Below are positions 61,595 to 64,000 of a stretch of 64,000 nucleotides of DNA, piece by piece. Made by a program: the position numbers and the translations under genes. Every line of letters starts with the position of its first letter. The first letter of the stretch is position 1. The stretch comes from Marinithermus hydrothermalis DSM 14884 (GTDB lineage Bacteria; Deinococcota; Deinococci; Deinococcales; Marinithermaceae): positions 2,205,168 to 2,269,167 of the forward strand of contig NC_015387.1 in the NCBI RefSeq assembly GCF_000195335.1. The letters are read 5' to 3'. A model generated the notes under the pieces. The model was not told where the DNA came from and searched no databases. It worked only from the letters and a program-made list of their open reading frames with translations.

Positions 61595-62139
61595 ACGCGT
61601 TCCCTCTCGATGCGCAGCGCCACCAGGTACGCCCCTCCCCCCAACGGTTTCACGTGAAATGCCTCCGCTCCCAGGGCCGCCACCTCCCCTTCCCAGTCCG
61701 CCCCCTTCCGCGAGATCAGCACCATGGGGTACCGCGCCGCGTGGCGCACGATACGGTACACGTCGGCGAAAGAAGCCACCGCCTGGGCCGTAACGTACGC
61801 GACCCGTCCGGACCACTTCCGCACGTCCCCATTGTACACGCGCACGTTGGTCAACCCCAGGTGGTGCACCGCCAGCTCGAGGAAGGCCGCCCGGCGCTTG
61901 CGCACCTCCGCTAAGGTGATCTCGAGGTCCGGCCGGGCGATCGCCAGGGGGATCCCCGGCAGTCCCCCCCCGGACCCCACGTCGAGCACGGCTTCCCCGT
62001 GGGGAATCGGCTCAGCGTAGGCCAGAGCGGCCTCCAGGTGAGGCCAGGGGTTCTCGAGCACCCGCGGCGAGGCCAGGTCCAGGGTCTGGCCGTAGCGGCG
62101 CAGCAGCTCAACGTACGCTTCCAGGCGGGGGTCCTTCAT
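61591..62139 (-). CDS. rsmG: 16S rRNA (guanine527-N7)-methyltransferase RsmG
   Basis: 182 residues, slightly shorter than usual. [21 protein letters not shown] is the SAM-binding motif [21 protein letters not shown] and VLISRKG follow. It methylates G527 of 16S rRNA. A parS-like site lies within the codons for AFHVKPL. Stop and start overlap both neighbours. Confidence 0.95.
   Translation of the reverse strand: MKDPRLEAYVELLRRYGQTLDLASPRVLENPWPHLEAALAYAEPIPHGEAVLDVGSGGGLPGIPLAIARPDLEITLAEVRKRRAAFLELAVHHLGLTNVRVYNGDVRKWSGRVAYVTAQAVASFADVYRIVRHAARYPMVLISRKGADWEGEVAALGAEAFHVKPLGGGAYLVALRIERERV
61646..61661. other. parS-like site inside rsmG
   Basis: Plus strand GGTTTCACGTGAAATG: the central GTTTCACGTGAAA is as in bacterial parS (consensus TGTTTCACGTGAAACA), one arm being degenerate. 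Located near parA and parB as in many chromosomes. Confidence 0.8.
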
Positions 62140-63962
62140 GCGCCGGCCGGCTCCCGCGTACGCGCAAGGTGCACGAGCAGCGCGGTGATATCCGAGTCGC
62201 GCAGGCCCGGAATCCGCGCAGCCTCCGCCACGGTAGCAGGACGCACCCGCTCCAGCTTCTCCATCGCTTCGCGCGAGAGGTTGTGCACCGTCCGGTAATC
62301 CAGGCCGGCGGGCAGGCGGTAGGCCGAAAGCTCCCGCAACCGCTCGCGCAAGCGGATCTGGCGCTCGATGTACCCGGCGTACTTGGCGCGCACCTCGACC
62401 TGATAGGCTTCCTCGGGGGTAAGAGGCACCTCCGGCCCCAACCCCCGCTCGAGCAAGGCGGCGTAGCTTGCCTCCGGACGCCGCAGGTAGTGCAGGCCGC
62501 TCACCCCGTCGACACGCACCCGCGCCAGGCGCTCGAGCTCCGCCCGGACCCGCGCGTACTTGGCCTCGACGCGCTCGAGGTCCGCCTTAGGCCGCAGTCC
62601 CCAGCGGACCGCGTAGGGCACCATGCGTTCGTCGGCGTTGTCCGCGCGGCAGAGGAGGCGCAGCTCGACACGCGAGGTCATCATGCGGTAGGGCTCGTCC
62701 ACCCCGCGGTGCACCAGGTCGTCGATCAGAACCCCGATGTACCCCGACTCGCGCGGCAGATGCACCTCCGGCTCACCGGCGGCAAACCGGGCGGCGTTCA
62801 CCCCCGCGAGCAGCCCCTGGGCCGCGGCCTCTTCGTACCCGGAGGTACCGTTGATCTGCCCTGCGGTGAACAGGCCGGGCAGTTTTTTCGACTGCAGGCC
62901 GGGCGTGAGCTCGGTGGGGTCCACGGCGTCGTACTCCACGGCGTACGCGTACCGTTGGATCACGGCGCGTTCAAACCCAGGCAGGGAACGCACCATCTCT
63001 TCCTGGAGCTCGGGGGGTAGGCTCGAGGAGAAGCCCTGGAGGTAGAGCTCGGAGGTATGAATCCCGTCGGGCTCGACGAACAGGAGGTGGCTGTCCTTGT
63101 CCGCGAAGCGGACCACCTTGTCCTCGATCGAGGGGCAGTACCGGGGCCCGATCCCTTCGATATCCCCGGCGTACAGGGGGGAGAGGTGTAGGTTCTCCTG
63201 GATCAGGCGGTGGGTGCGCGCGGTGGTGCGCGTCGTCCAAGTGGGCATCGCCGCCGCGTGGGGGCCTGGGGTGCCGGTGAAACTGCCGGGTGGGTCGTCC
63301 GGCGGCACGACCTCGAGGGCTCCATAATTCACCGAGTCCGCCCGGATCCGGGGAGGCGTTCCGGTCTTGAACCGCATCAGGCGATGGCCGACCGCTCGCA
63401 GGCTCTGGGAGAGGAAGCGAGCCGGGGGCTCGCCCTGCCTGCCGGCGGGGCGGGACTGCCGCCCGTACCAGACCACCCCGGAGAGGAAGGTGCCGGCGCT
63501 GAGAACGACCGCGCGGCCGGCGAGCCGGCGACCGTCCACGAGCTGCACTCCGCACAGGTGCCCGGCCTCAATCCAGAGGTGGGCGACCTCGCCGCGGACG
63601 GCCTGGACGTTGGGGTGGGCGAGGAGAACCCGCTGGGCCTCGACCGCGTACGCGTCGCGCTCGACCTGGACACGCAGGCTGCGCACCGCAGGGCCTTTGG
63701 ACTGGTTGAGGGTCCGGGTGTGGATCGCGGTTGCGTCCGCAAGGCGGCCCATCAAGCCGCCGAGGGCCGTGATCTCGAAGACGAGCTGGGACTTTCCCGG
63801 CCCGCCCACCGCGGGATTACAGGGCATCAGCCCGATGCGGTCGGGGTTCGTGGTCACAAGGCCAACGCGCGCACCGAGCTGGGCCGCGGCCCAGGCGGCT
63901 TCGATACCGGCGTGCCCTCCCCCCACGACCAACACATCAAAGGTTTCACGTGAAACCGTCAT
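62136..63962 (-). CDS. mnmG: tRNA uridine-5-carboxymethylaminomethyl modification enzyme MnmG
   Basis: 608 residues. FAD motif [21 protein letters not shown] at the start, [26 protein letters not shown] stretch [17 protein letters not shown], and the C-terminal helical domain ([20 protein letters not shown]). With MnmE it modifies the wobble uridine of some tRNAs. First gene of mnmG-rsmG-parA-parB. TAGCCT lies seven nt before the ATG (leaderless type). Its codons 2-7 carry a perfect parS. Confidence 0.96.
   Translation of the reverse strand: MTVSRETFDVLVVGGGHAGIEAAWAAAQLGARVGLVTTNPDRIGLMPCNPAVGGPGKSQLVFEITALGGLMGRLADATAIHTRTLNQSKGPAVRSLRVQVERDAYAVEAQRVLLAHPNVQAVRGEVAHLWIEAGHLCGVQLVDGRRLAGRAVVLSAGTFLSGVVWYGRQSRPAGRQGEPPARFLSQSLRAVGHRLMRFKTGTPPRIRADSVNYGALEVVPPDDPPGSFTGTPGPHAAAMPTWTTRTTARTHRLIQENLHLSPLYAGDIEGIGPRYCPSIEDKVVRFADKDSHLLFVEPDGIHTSELYLQGFSSSLPPELQEEMVRSLPGFERAVIQRYAYAVEYDAVDPTELTPGLQSKKLPGLFTAGQINGTSGYEEAAAQGLLAGVNAARFAAGEPEVHLPRESGYIGVLIDDLVHRGVDEPYRMMTSRVELRLLCRADNADERMVPYAVRWGLRPKADLERVEAKYARVRAELERLARVRVDGVSGLHYLRRPEASYAALLERGLGPEVPLTPEEAYQVEVRAKYAGYIERQIRLRERLRELSAYRLPAGLDYRTVHNLSREAMEKLERVRPATVAEAARIPGLRDSDITALLVHLARTREPAGA
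63942..63957. other. parS site at the start of mnmG
   Basis: GGTTTCACGTGAAACC, a perfect 16-bp palindrome differing from the parS consensus only at the outermost pair. It encodes VSRETF of MnmG. Marks the ParB loading zone near the origin. Confidence 0.9.
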
Positions 63963-64000
63963 CCTTTCAAGGCTAGCACGGCACCCCCTAGGCCGTGTAA

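Noticed and set aside
63963..64000. Replication origin or DnaA boxes at the right edge
   Set aside because: Only 38 bases are available and no TTATNCACA-type box is seen; the origin is inferred to lie outside.
1..64000. CRISPR arrays, tRNA or rRNA genes
   Set aside because: No regularly spaced direct repeats, no T-loop plus CCA-type cloverleaf and no rRNA landmarks were found.

Overview
The window looks like a chromosome segment of a high-G+C, thermophilic member of the Deinococcus-Thermus phylum, most likely Thermaceae. I infer a Marinithermus- or Oceanithermus-like organism and have not verified this. The reasons are an alternative complex III operon, a CsoR repressor with the C-H-H metal motif described for Thermus thermophilus, a PriA without helicase motifs, many leaderless -10/ATG gene starts, and a very dense CTCGAG palindrome. 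The order mnmG-rsmG-parA-parB with two parS sites at the right end suggests that the replication origin lies just beyond position 64000. I found no rRNA, tRNA or CRISPR array.

Layout, left to right. 1-4821: actB(partial)-actC-actD-actE-actF, the quinol:cytochrome c oxidoreductase alternative complex III. 4825-7729: an M3 oligoendopeptidase, a DUF3105 protein and a 135-residue unknown. 7949-8755: a TlpA-type thioredoxin with an Lgt-like membrane domain. 8745-13563, minus strand: a compact six-gene copper operon (copZ, csoR, copA, a glutaredoxin-like protein, a multi-helix membrane protein, a secreted membrane-anchored protein), preceded by a promoter and a G/C-tract operator. 13657-15998: an ISL3-like insertion sequence with an 8-bp target duplication, itself interrupted by an IS4-superfamily element with a 4-bp duplication and a broken transposase. 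16038-19932: a leaderless small gene, a membrane-fused sulfite-oxidase-type protein, a structured intergenic stretch, and a protein-deglycation-type pair (low-molecular-weight phosphatase and fructosamine kinase) with a DUF4388 gene.

20044-25736: gatB, a methyltransferase, purM, a histidine phosphatase and an SDR enzyme, packed with overlaps, then a double GNAT protein with its own promoter. 25750-33512, minus strand: an old-yellow-enzyme homologue, then a LacI-regulated operon of a sugar ABC transporter plus a glycogen-debranching-type glucosidase. 33668-39055: DUF2203, a small metalloprotease, and a ferric-iron-type ABC transporter under a palindromic operator. 39052-48311: a molybdopterin oxidoreductase, an EamA transporter, a CAP-domain lipoprotein split by a one-base frameshift, an MFS transporter, priA, an aldo/keto reductase and ndk with an intrinsic terminator. 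48331-54664, minus strand: a GntR-controlled peptide ABC transporter with a ChrA protein and a cytoplasmic gamma-glutamyltransferase, read here as a gamma-glutamyl peptide utilisation unit.

54738-64000: threonine aldolase, a BTAD-like protein, a Cse60-like protein, a PH-like membrane protein, comEA-comEC for DNA uptake, and parB-parA-rsmG-mnmG. Three patterns cut across genes. Each of the three transporter operons carries a GC-rich hairpin directly after its binding-protein gene. At least fifteen genes have a -10 box 6-9 nt before the ATG. CTCGAG is strongly over-represented in the backbone, in all reading frames, and absent from the insertion sequences.
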